Shown here piece by piece: positions 1 to 6,687 of a stretch of 19,918 bases of DNA. The notes below the pieces were generated by a model. The model searched no databases. It was given only the letters and a program-made list of their open reading frames with translations, and had not been told where the DNA came from. Positions within the stretch are counted from its first letter, which is position 1. Each line of letters opens with the position of its first letter. Position numbers and translations under genes: made by a program. The stretch is from assembly GCA_910583965.1 (NCBI GenBank), contig CAJUAE010000063.1, positions 1 to 19,918 of the forward strand. The letters are read 5' to 3'. Origin of the DNA: an uncultured Lachnospiraceae bacterium (lineage in GTDB: Bacteria > Bacillota > Clostridia > Lachnospirales > Lachnospiraceae).

Positions 1-2
1 TT

Positions 3-75
3 GGGGTCTTAGCTCAGCTGGGAGAGCATCTGCCTTACAAGCAGAGGGTCACAGGTTCGAGCCCTGTAGGCCCCA
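3..75 (+). tRNA. tRNA-Val (anticodon UAC)
   Basis: A complete cloverleaf can be folded. The 7-bp acceptor stem GGGGTCT/AGGCCCC (3-9 with 68-74) contains one G-U pair. The D arm carries AGCTCAGCTGGGAGAGC. The anticodon stem TCTGC/GCAGA encloses the loop CTTACAA, giving anticodon TAC at 36-38. The T arm is ACAGG-TTCGAGC-CCTGT. The discriminator is A75 and CCA is not encoded; a T run follows at once. The UAC anticodon reads valine GUN codons, chiefly GUA. It may be the last gene of a tRNA or rRNA cluster lying to the left, but the window does not show this. Confidence 0.97.
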
Positions 76-80
76 TTTTT

Positions 81-132
81 TATGCACATGGACGCGGAGA
101 GGAAATAAGCAGCAAATGCTGCCCGCGTCCGG
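81..132 (+). repeat. Interspersed double-hairpin repeat, copy A
   Basis: This 52-bp unit matches the unit at 298-349 at 45 of 52 positions. It opens with TATGCACA (TTATGCACA counting base 80). An 8-bp outer stem follows, GGACGCGG (90-97) with CCGCGTCC (123-130). On the 5' side of that stem is an unpaired 11-nt spacer (98-108) containing GGAAAT, and then an inner 6-bp hairpin GCAGCA/TGCTGC (109-114 with 117-122). The inner and outer right arms abut. It sits directly after the T run of tRNA-Val. It resembles REP-type or other palindromic intergenic repeats; its origin is unknown. Confidence 0.8.
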
Positions 133-136
133 CACG

Positions 137-169
137 CGAGTAGGGGAAAGATAAACTTTCCCCTACTCG
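137..169. other. Perfect 14-bp inverted repeat (stem-loop)
   Basis: CGAGTAGGGGAAAG (137-150) and its exact reverse complement (156-169) flank a 5-nt loop. There is no T run on either side, so it is not a standard intrinsic terminator. It lies 4 bp after repeat copy A and may be part of that element, an RNA-stabilising hairpin, or a terminator that works without a U tract. From 170 to 265 I see no gene, and no promoter that I can support. Confidence 0.7.
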
Positions 170-265
170 ATTGTACAAACCCATGCCGTGGAAAAAGTAG
201 TGTGTAGGTCGCGCAAGTATCGATTGCATACAGACGCGTTGTATAAGTAACTTAATTATAATTTT

Positions 266-298
266 AATAAAAGGACTGGAAAAACCAGTCCTTTTATT
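266..298. terminator. Bidirectional intrinsic terminator, mainly serving trpB2
   Basis: A perfect 14-bp stem (266-279 with 285-298) contains the GC-richer core AGGACTGG/CCAGTCCT and closes on an A5 loop. The flanking A/T bases provide a U tract on both strands. On the - strand it lies about 65 bp downstream of the trpB2 stop, with repeat copy B in between. On the + strand it could also stop transcription coming from tRNA-Val. Confidence 0.85.
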
Positions 299-349
299 AT
301 GCACACGAACGCGGAAAGAAACTACGCAGCAAATGCTACCCGCGTCCGG
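298..349 (+). repeat. Interspersed double-hairpin repeat, copy B
   Basis: Second copy of the 52-bp unit, in the same orientation as the copy at 81-132 (45 of 52 identical). It begins TATGCACA (TTATGCACA counting base 297), overlapping the last base of the terminator stem. The outer arms are 307-314 and 340-347, with an 11-nt spacer at 315-325 and an inner hairpin at 326-339. Two of the seven differences from copy A turn G-C pairs into A-C mismatches (positions 308 and 338), so this copy folds slightly less well. It would lie in the 3' untranslated region of trpB2 mRNA. Confidence 0.8.
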
Positions 350-363
350 TTTTTCTCAATTTC

Positions 364-1740
364 TTATTGCATCTCAACTTTTGGCAAAGATGCAATGCTC
401 TTTGCAAGTTCCTCCTCTGAAGGAATATAATCTGACATTTTACCATCATTAAATTTCTGGTATGCAACCATATCAAAGTATCCTGTTCCTGTAAGACCAA
501 AGACAATATTTTTCTCCTCTCCAGTCTCTTTGCATTTCAAAGCCTCGTCAATCGCTACTTTGATTGCATGACTGCTCTCAGGCGCTGGCAGAATCCCCTC
601 TACTTTTGCAAAGGTCTGTGCAGCCTTAAACACTTCTGTCTGCTCCACGCTTCTTGCAGAGAGAATACCATCTTCATACAGTTGTGATACAATCGAACTC
701 ATGCCGTGATAGCGCAGTCCTCCGGCATGATTTGCAGATGGAATAAATCCACTTCCCAGTGTATACATCTTTGTCAATGGACAAATTTTTCCTGTGTCAC
801 AATAGTCATATGCATAGACTCCTCTTGTTAAACTAGGGCAAGAAGCTGGCTCTACTGCTATAATTTCATAATTGGCCTCACCGCGAAGCATGTCACCCAC
901 AAATGGAGAAATCAATCCGCCCAAGTTAGAACCGCCACCTGCACAGCCAATAATCATGTCCGCTTTAATTCCATATTTATCCAGCGCAGACTTTGTTTCT
1001 AATCCAATAATCGTCTGGTGCAAAAGAACTTGGGAAAGCACAGACCCGAGCACATAGCGATATCCTTCCTGTGTTGTAGCGGCCTCCACCGCCTCTGAAA
1101 TCGCACAGCCAAGGCTTCCCGATGTCCCCGGAAATTGCTCGTTAATCTTGCGGCCAACACTTGTCAGCATAGAGGGTGAAGGTGTCACTTTTGCCCCGTA
1201 GGTTCGCATAACCTCGCGCCGAAAAGGTTTTTGTTCATAGGACACTTTTACCATATATACCTGACAATCCAGTTCAAAATAAGAACATGCCATAGAGAGC
1301 GCTGTTCCCCACTGTCCTGCTCCGGTCTCAGTAGTCACACCCTTTAACCCTTGCTGTTTTGCGTAGTAAGCCTGTGCGATTGCTGAGTTAAGTTTGTGGC
1401 TTCCCGATGTATTATTTCCTTCAAATTTATAATAAATGTGTGCCGGTGTATCCAATTTTTTCTCAAGACAGTATGCACGTGTGAGCGGCGATGGACGGTA
1501 CATTCTATAAAAGTCGCGAATCTCCTGCGGTATATCAAAATAAGGGGTGGTATCATCCAATTCTTGTCTTGCCAATTCCTCGCAAAAAATAGGGGATAAC
1601 TCGTCGATTGTAATTGGCTTCATCGTTGCTGGATTCAATATTGGCGCAGGTTTGTTCTTCATATCTGCCCTGACATTATACCACTGCTTTGGCATCTCAT
1701 TTTCTTCCAGATAAATTTTGTATGGTATTTTACTGCTCAT
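364..1740 (-). CDS. trpB: TrpB2-type tryptophan synthase beta subunit (PLP-dependent)
   Basis: This 458-residue protein belongs to the TrpB2 (TrpB-like) branch of pyridoxal-phosphate enzymes, which condense indole with L-serine to give L-tryptophan. The N-terminal extension of about 80 residues and the total length are typical of TrpB2; TrpB1 is about 400 residues. The PLP lysine is K116 in TSGSHKLNSA. The catalytic glutamate lies in ETGAGQWG (E138), with the W seen in TrpB2 where TrpB1 has H. The phosphate-binding glycine loop is GGGSN (268-272) and a late LTGTGYFD motif follows (416-423). ATG 1740 is preceded by AAGGAAAGAGAG. There is no trpA or other trp gene nearby, so it is a stand-alone gene, perhaps salvaging indole. 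It has its own promoter. The family assignment is firm; the physiological role is inferred. Confidence 0.93.
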   Translation of the reverse strand: MSSKIPYKIYLEENEMPKQWYNVRADMKNKPAPILNPATMKPITIDELSPIFCEELARQELDDTTPYFDIPQEIRDFYRMYRPSPLTRAYCLEKKLDTPAHIYYKFEGNNTSGSHKLNSAIAQAYYAKQQGLKGVTTETGAGQWGTALSMACSYFELDCQVYMVKVSYEQKPFRREVMRTYGAKVTPSPSMLTSVGRKINEQFPGTSGSLGCAISEAVEAATTQEGYRYVLGSVLSQVLLHQTIIGLETKSALDKYGIKADMIIGCAGGGSNLGGLISPFVGDMLRGEANYEIIAVEPASCPSLTRGVYAYDYCDTGKICPLTKMYTLGSGFIPSANHAGGLRYHGMSSIVSQLYEDGILSARSVEQTEVFKAAQTFAKVEGILPAPESSHAIKVAIDEALKCKETGEEKNIVFGLTGTGYFDMVAYQKFNDGKMSDYIPSEEELAKSIASLPKVEMQ

Positions 1741-1784
1741 ATTTTCGTCTCTCTTTCCTTGATTTAATTTAAGGTATCAGATTG

Positions 1785-1813
1785 ATTATACACTTTATTG
1801 CGAAAAACTTCAA
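1785..1813 (-). promoter_or_regulatory. Sigma-A-type promoter for trpB2
   Basis: Read on the - strand, TTGAAG (1808-1813) is followed after exactly 17 bp by a perfect TATAAT (1785-1790). Transcription would start near 1778 and give a leader of about 37 nt. That is too short for a T-box or a trp attenuator. The site lies between the upstream chemoreceptor stop codon and trpB2. Confidence 0.75.
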
Positions 1814-1830
1814 TCCTTAAAATTTTGTGT

Positions 1831-3786
1831 CTAAAGCGCCTTGATTCGGTCAAATTTGTTATGTAATTCTGATGCTACTTGTCCTATCATTGTGGCAGAC
1901 GCAGCAATCTCCTCTGTACTTGCCGCTAGATTTGAGATTCGTTCATTTACATTGTCGACAATTTGTATTAGATTATCCGAACTCTCCATAAGTCTTGCAA
2001 TCGCTGTCACAATCTGGTCTTTGTTCTTGCTGCTGTCATCTGCGGCACCTCTGCTCACATCACTTAAAGTCTTAATCTCCTGTGCAACCACTGCAAATCC
2101 TTTTCCAACTTCACCGGCTCTTGCTGCTTCAATAGAAGCATTTAGTGACAAAAGGTTCGTCTTGGCCGCCACTTTTGTAATGTTCTCATTATTCCCGCCA
2201 AGCTGTTCCAAAAGCTCATGAATCTCACCAAATGATTTTCTCATATCATCACAGAAATTAACAACCTTCATCATAGCCATACTAATGTTTGTACTTTCTT
2301 CTGCATTGTTATTATTGCCATCAATCATCTCATCAATAGATATATTCAAGGTGTTAAATTCACCGTATGCCTCTCCAACCATCTCCTCAATTGTCGCATT
2401 CTTTTTTGCCATCTCGTCGTTCTTTGCTTCCACTTCATAAGAAATTTCTTGTATACGTTCTTTCTCCTGCTCTGCCATATTTTTAATGTAATGGACACAA
2501 CTATTTTTATTATTGCATTTATTGTGAATTGCAGTCGCCATTTCTACACAAGTATCATATCCACATGCGCTACAATTAATATGTTGTGATATTGTAGTAT
2601 TCTTTTTCATATCGGCAAAAATGGCACTTAATTCTGACGAATTTGGTATCTGTATCTTATTTCCATTTGATTTGTCTGTATATTCGCGCATAAAATCCTT
2701 GAGATCCAGACATGCAAACTGCTTATTAAGGCTTTTAAGTCGTTGTGCTGGCGTCGCTTTTCTTGCCCATGCACTGCTCTTTCTATTGGATTTGCTCGCC
2801 TCCTTAATCGCTTGAAGTTCATAAAGAATATCGTCTGTTTCTGTCTTGTTCTCCTCTATACCTGTACCATAGATACAGCCCTTTGAACAGTTAAGTGCAT
2901 CGACCATAAATGGAAGTCTCTTTCCTGCGAGAACTCTTTTCCTATAATCCTCCAGAAATTCATAGGCATGTTTCTCCCCTTCAATCTGACGGATAAACAC
3001 TTCCTCACCACAAAACCAATATACATTTTCCTTCAATCCACCCGGCATTGGGTAGATAGAACCTAGACCATATTCGATTTCATCTGGTGCTGGCTCCGCT
3101 TTAATATTGTGCTTTCTTGCATACTGAATCAGATGGTCAAAAGTCACATTATAGCTAACATACCCCTTGTTCTTAGGGTCATTAATCTCATCTTTTTTGG
3201 CAATACACGGACTAATAAACGCAAGTTTATCCGTAATGTTTAAATATTTTTTTGCATAGATCGCAGCGCACATAAGCGGACTTTGTACTGGAATAAGTTT
3301 TGGTATCAACTCTGGTATGTAATGCTCCACATAATTTACAATCGCCGGACATGGCTGAGAAATACCACCAGTAAAATGATGTTCCGAAATATATTTGATA
3401 TATCCCCACGTAGTAATATCTGCGCCAAAGCTGACACTAATAATACGATTTGCTCCCATTTTTTTCAATCCACCAAGAATCTTTTTGTATTCATTTGGAT
3501 AATTTGCAGCAAACGCAGGTGCCCACAAAATGGATATTCGTTCTCCCTTTGCAAGTGCTGCAAAAAATTCCTCTGTATCATCAACAAATTCTCTTGCATT
3601 GTGTTCACATGCGTCAAAACAGGCACCACATGCAATACACTTATCGCCGTCCACCTCTATCCTTTGGAATCCTTCCTTTGTCATAACAGCTCTGTTTGCA
3701 ACAATAACTGGGCAGACTGAAATACATTTGTTACAGCCAATACACTTATCATTTGTAAAGATTAGCCCCTTCTGATTTTCGTACAT
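1831..3786 (-). CDS. Soluble chemoreceptor fused to a ferredoxin/[FeFe]-hydrogenase-like sensor
   Basis: A 651-residue fusion, numbered from ATG 3786. Residues 8-65 form a 2[4Fe-4S] ferredoxin (Cys 15, 18, 21, 25 and 50, 53, 56, 60). Residues 80-310 resemble the H-cluster domain of [FeFe] hydrogenases: APA near 90, C146 in SQPCP, C194 and K197 in SPCIAKKDE, and C300/C304 in NCSKGC. Residues 405-433 form another cysteine-rich Fe-S domain of the RnfB/CFeSP type (CSACGYDTC and later Cys). A coiled coil leads into a methyl-accepting signalling domain with the conserved tip LLSLNASIEAARAGEVGKGF near 545. No membrane segment is visible, so it should be cytoplasmic. It probably reports redox state, H2 or CO to the chemotaxis kinase. 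ATG 3795 is an alternative start, but AAGGGGG lies only 1 nt before it and 10 nt before 3786. Confidence 0.88.
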   Translation of the reverse strand: MYENQKGLIFTNDKCIGCNKCISVCPVIVANRAVMTKEGFQRIEVDGDKCIACGACFDACEHNAREFVDDTEEFFAALAKGERISILWAPAFAANYPNEYKKILGGLKKMGANRIISVSFGADITTWGYIKYISEHHFTGGISQPCPAIVNYVEHYIPELIPKLIPVQSPLMCAAIYAKKYLNITDKLAFISPCIAKKDEINDPKNKGYVSYNVTFDHLIQYARKHNIKAEPAPDEIEYGLGSIYPMPGGLKENVYWFCGEEVFIRQIEGEKHAYEFLEDYRKRVLAGKRLPFMVDALNCSKGCIYGTGIEENKTETDDILYELQAIKEASKSNRKSSAWARKATPAQRLKSLNKQFACLDLKDFMREYTDKSNGNKIQIPNSSELSAIFADMKKNTTISQHINCSACGYDTCVEMATAIHNKCNNKNSCVHYIKNMAEQEKERIQEISYEVEAKNDEMAKKNATIEEMVGEAYGEFNTLNISIDEMIDGNNNNAEESTNISMAMMKVVNFCDDMRKSFGEIHELLEQLGGNNENITKVAAKTNLLSLNASIEAARAGEVGKGFAVVAQEIKTLSDVSRGAADDSSKNKDQIVTAIARLMESSDNLIQIVDNVNERISNLAASTEEIAASATMIGQVASELHNKFDRIKAL

Positions 3787-3822
3787 AATGTACATGCCCC
3801 CTTCTCATAGTTTATATTTTAG

Positions 3823-3849
3823 ATAACTGTTTTGTTTTCGCACAGTTAT
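3823..3849. other. Inverted repeat in the chemoreceptor leader
   Basis: ATAACTGT (3823-3830) and its exact reverse complement ACAGTTAT (3842-3849) are separated by 11 bp. They lie between the candidate promoter and the start codon of the hydrogenase-like chemoreceptor. The repeat could be an operator or a small leader hairpin; nothing in the sequence decides between these. Confidence 0.4.
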
Positions 3850-3905
3850 TTGAACCGTTTTGCGCTACTATTTATTTTTTATTTTACCACAAAGTTTTTA
3901 TCGAG

Positions 3906-3934
3906 TATATAATATTGCCTATTTTCTGTGTAAA
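3906..3934 (-). promoter_or_regulatory. Candidate promoter for the hydrogenase-like chemoreceptor
   Basis: On the - strand, TTTACA (3929-3934) and TATATA (3906-3911) are exactly 17 bp apart. They would give a leader of roughly 110 nt before ATG 3786. The surrounding DNA is very AT-rich, so chance matches are likely. I did not find a flagellar sigma-28 (TAAA...GCCGATAA) site, which chemoreceptor genes often have. Confidence 0.45.
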
Positions 3935-4210
3935 AAAATTACTTTTTTTATCATATTGACATATCAAACTATATAATTTAAAAAAATGCTACAAAAAATC
4001 ACTTTTTATGTAAATTATTTAAAATAATTCTGCACTCTTTTGTGCGTTTATTTTAATACTTTTACAAATTTTTTATATTCTAGTTTAACGTGTTCTCCTT
4101 CTTTTGCAATTTCCTATATACTTTTACTATTTTTTAATTAACTTTTCAGTTATATTTCAACAGATAACATTTTCTCTATAGATTTTCCTTCCCCTTACTT
4201 CATAGGACTA
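3935..4210. other. AT-rich gene-free spacer
   Basis: Most of the 465-bp gap between the chemoreceptor start and the argS stop is very AT-rich, with long A and T runs. I find no supportable open reading frame, RNA gene or long repeat in this part of it. Confidence 0.6.
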
Positions 4211-4250
4211 TACACAAAAACAAACCCGACTGCTTTTCAGTCGGGTTTGT
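4211..4250 (-). terminator. Intrinsic terminator of the carA-carB-queH-argS operon
   Basis: A perfect 13-bp stem (4220-4232 with 4238-4250) has the GC core ACCCGACTG and a 5-nt loop. On the - strand it is followed by a T tract (4216-4220, continuing AT-rich). The stem begins 1 nt after the argS stop codon, which places operon termination here with confidence. Confidence 0.93.
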
Positions 4251-4251
4251 T

Positions 4252-6024
4252 CTACATTCTCTCTGGTGCCGAAAATCCAAGCAAATCTATCGAAGTTTCA
4301 AGCACGTCCCTTGTAAGTGTAAGAAGTGCAATCCATCCAGCCTTTCTGCTCATATCCTCCTCCGCAAGAATCTTAGTCTCATGATAAAAATGATTAAATG
4401 CATTTGCAAGGTCATAAATATAGGCGCAGAGCTTATGCGGTGCATATTCTTCAGCCGCTACCTCAACACTTGAATTAAACTTTGCAAGTTCCATCATCAA
4501 CTGTTTTTCACTGTTATTCACAGGTGACTTAATATCAGAATAGATTGTCTGTAGATTACCACCATTTTCTATATATTTTGCAAGAATCGATTTAATACGC
4601 ACAATTGTGTACAGGATATAAGGACCTGTATCACCCTCCGACGACGTAAACCGGTCAATGTCAAAAATATAATCTTTGCTTGCCTGATTGGACAAATCGC
4701 CATATTTTAATGCAGCAAGTGCGACAGTCTCCGCCGTTTGCCTTGCTTCCTCATCCTCTATATTGCGATTCTCCGTAATCTTCTTGAGCATCTCGTCATG
4801 AATTTCCTGAATCAAACTCTCAAGACGCATCACACCACCATCACGCGTTTTAAATGGTTTCCCATCTTTACCGTTCATCGTTCCAAAACCGATAAATGTC
4901 AACTCAGTCTCAGGCTTCACAAGTTTTGTCTTCCTTGCACAGCGAAATACCTGCTCAAAATAAAGTTCTTGGCGCTTATCTGTCATATAGATAATCTTAT
5001 CTGGCTTATTTTGTTCCATGCGCATCATAATTGTCGCAAGGTCTGTCGTATTGTAGAGCGCTGCTCCGTCCGATTTTAATATCATACAAGGAGGAATTTC
5101 CTTCGTATCTGTATCCTCCTTAACATCAACCACCAGAGCTCCTTCACTTAGATATGCATAACCCTCCTTTTTCATGGCATCAACCATTCCCGGTATCATG
5201 TCATGCACAGCAGATTCCCCGTTCCACAAATCAAACACTACATTCAACCGCTCATAATTTTTCTTTAAATCGGTGACAGAAACAGCAATAATATGATTCC
5301 AGAGTGCGCGGTATCCCTTTACACCACTTTGTAGTTTAAAGGTACAATTCATAGCATCTGCCTTGTATGCGTCATCTTCTTTGGAGCGCTTACTTGCAAA
5401 AGGATAAAGTTCTTCAAGCTCTGATAGGGTAAATGGTGGTTCTTCTGGATACATTCCTGTATAGGTTTCATCAAAATATACAAGTTCTGGTTTTCTGATT
5501 TTGAGCTCATTCATAACCAACCCCATCTGTAATCCCCAGTCGCCCAGATGTACATCCCCAATTACATTATGTCCTATATATCTTAAAATGCGTTTCACAC
5601 TCTCTCCGATAATGGCAGAGCGAAGGTGTCCTATGTGCAACGGCTTTGCAATATTGGGTCCGCCATAATCTATAATGATTGTCGCAGGAGTTTCGTTCTC
5701 TTTCAAACCATATTTTGGGTCAACACGCATATCTTTCACATAATTTCCCACAAATTCTTTTTTTAATGTCAGGTTTAAAAATCCAGGCGCAACTGCCTCT
5801 ACTTTCTCAAACACTGCACTGTCAGAAAGCTTTGCCGCAACATCATTTGCAATCATAATCGGCGCTTTTTTGTATTGTTTCGCACCTGCCATTGCGCCGT
5901 TACATTGATATTCACACAAGTCAGGGCGATTTGACGGTGTTACCTTTCCGAGCGCACGTTCATAGCCTGCCTGTTCAAACGCCTGCATCATTTCATCAGA
6001 AATCAAATTTAATATTTTTTTCAT
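4252..6024 (-). CDS. argS: Arginine--tRNA ligase
   Basis: Class I aminoacyl-tRNA synthetase of 590 residues that attaches arginine to tRNA-Arg in the cytoplasm. An N-terminal Add-1-type domain spans about residues 1-100 (SNRPDLCEYQCNGAM). The HIGH signature is at 130-133 within PNIAKPLHIGHLRSA. The region that holds KMSK in other class I enzymes reads KTRDGG (392-397), as is common in arginyl enzymes. A DALR-type anticodon-binding domain fills the last 120 or so residues, ending in the usual ERM. I chose ATG 6024 because GGAGGG (6029-6034) lies 4 nt upstream and MKKILNLIS is a typical start. ATG 6036, preceded by GAGG, would add MEGT and cannot be excluded. It is the last gene of its operon, with queH ending just upstream. 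Confidence 0.96.
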   Translation of the reverse strand: MKKILNLISDEMMQAFEQAGYERALGKVTPSNRPDLCEYQCNGAMAGAKQYKKAPIMIANDVAAKLSDSAVFEKVEAVAPGFLNLTLKKEFVGNYVKDMRVDPKYGLKENETPATIIIDYGGPNIAKPLHIGHLRSAIIGESVKRILRYIGHNVIGDVHLGDWGLQMGLVMNELKIRKPELVYFDETYTGMYPEEPPFTLSELEELYPFASKRSKEDDAYKADAMNCTFKLQSGVKGYRALWNHIIAVSVTDLKKNYERLNVVFDLWNGESAVHDMIPGMVDAMKKEGYAYLSEGALVVDVKEDTDTKEIPPCMILKSDGAALYNTTDLATIMMRMEQNKPDKIIYMTDKRQELYFEQVFRCARKTKLVKPETELTFIGFGTMNGKDGKPFKTRDGGVMRLESLIQEIHDEMLKKITENRNIEDEEARQTAETVALAALKYGDLSNQASKDYIFDIDRFTSSEGDTGPYILYTIVRIKSILAKYIENGGNLQTIYSDIKSPVNNSEKQLMMELAKFNSSVEVAAEEYAPHKLCAYIYDLANAFNHFYHETKILAEEDMSRKAGWIALLTLTRDVLETSIDLLGFSAPERM

Positions 6025-6046
6025 TGTTCCCTCCATCTATTCCTCG

Positions 6047-6679
6047 CTACTTTTGCGAGTACACACACCCACAATAATTCTGTCGATATAAATCATATTC
6101 TGCCGACAATTCAATCGATCGCTTATAACCATTTTTCTTCTTAAAATCAGATGGAAGCCATGGTATTTGATACTGTTGTGCCAAAGACTCTCCAATCTCA
6201 TTTAACTTTGCGGCATTCTTTAGTGGACTGATCGTGAGCGTGGTTGTAAAATAATCCTGTTCTAACTCTTTGGCAAGCTCTGCTGTTTTTCTCAACCGCA
6301 GCTCATAACAAGCAAAACAGCGTTCCCCACCTTCTGGACACTGCTCCAAACCTTTTGCAGCCGCATAGAAAATTTCTGGTTCATAATCCCCTTCTATGAC
6401 AGAAATCGAATATCCGCTATCCAGTTGATTATAGGCGTCAATCAAACGTTTTTGCTCTGTCACACGCTTTTGATATTCCGCCTCCATCGAGATATTTGGA
6501 TTGTAATAAAATACCGTAATCTTAAAATATTGTCTTAAATATTCAAGTACATAACTGCTGCATGGTGCACAACAACTATGCAACAGTAAGCGCGGTGTAA
6601 CTGTAAGTTGTTCTAGTATTTTATCCAACTCTCGTTGAAAGTTCCTTGCATTCATTGATTTTTGTTTCTGTGTTGCCAT
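6047..6679 (-). CDS. queH: Epoxyqueuosine reductase QueH
   Basis: A 210-residue protein of the QueH (former DUF208) family, which reduces epoxyqueuosine to queuosine at the wobble base of tRNAs with GUN anticodons. It replaces the unrelated cobalamin-dependent QueG. The metal-binding cysteines are present: LHSCCAPCSSY (Cys 36, 37, 40), GGERCFACYELR (Cys 121, 124) and YCGC (Cys 203, 205). The family signature LPSDFKKKNGYKRSIELS is also intact. ATG 6679 has a weak GAGAGAG upstream. A GTG at 6691 that overlaps the carB TGA, and ATG 6655, are other possible starts. The carB stop lies 9 bp upstream, so translation is probably coupled to carB. Confidence 0.93.
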   Translation of the reverse strand: MATQKQKSMNARNFQRELDKILEQLTVTPRLLLHSCCAPCSSYVLEYLRQYFKITVFYYNPNISMEAEYQKRVTEQKRLIDAYNQLDSGYSISVIEGDYEPEIFYAAAKGLEQCPEGGERCFACYELRLRKTAELAKELEQDYFTTTLTISPLKNAAKLNEIGESLAQQYQIPWLPSDFKKKNGYKRSIELSAEYDLYRQNYCGCVYSQK

Positions 6680-6687
6680 ATGCTCTC

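Noticed and set aside
3..75. tRNA-Val as an integration site of a mobile element
   Set aside because: No integrase gene and no repeated tRNA 3' end were found in the window; the adjacent repeat does not copy tRNA sequence.
80..304. 74-residue open frame on the - strand between tRNA-Val and trpB2
   Set aside because: It runs through repeat copy A, the 14-bp hairpin and the terminator, has no ribosome binding site and no recognisable protein features.
81..349. Two similar palindromic units 217 bp apart considered as a CRISPR or as ends of a short transposon
   Set aside because: There are only two units, they differ at 7 of 52 positions, there are no regular spacers and no transposase frame lies between them. 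They are direct, not inverted, repeats.
3283..3720. 145-residue open frame on the + strand
   Set aside because: It is antisense to the ferredoxin and hydrogenase-like domains of the chemoreceptor and is explained by that gene's codon pattern.
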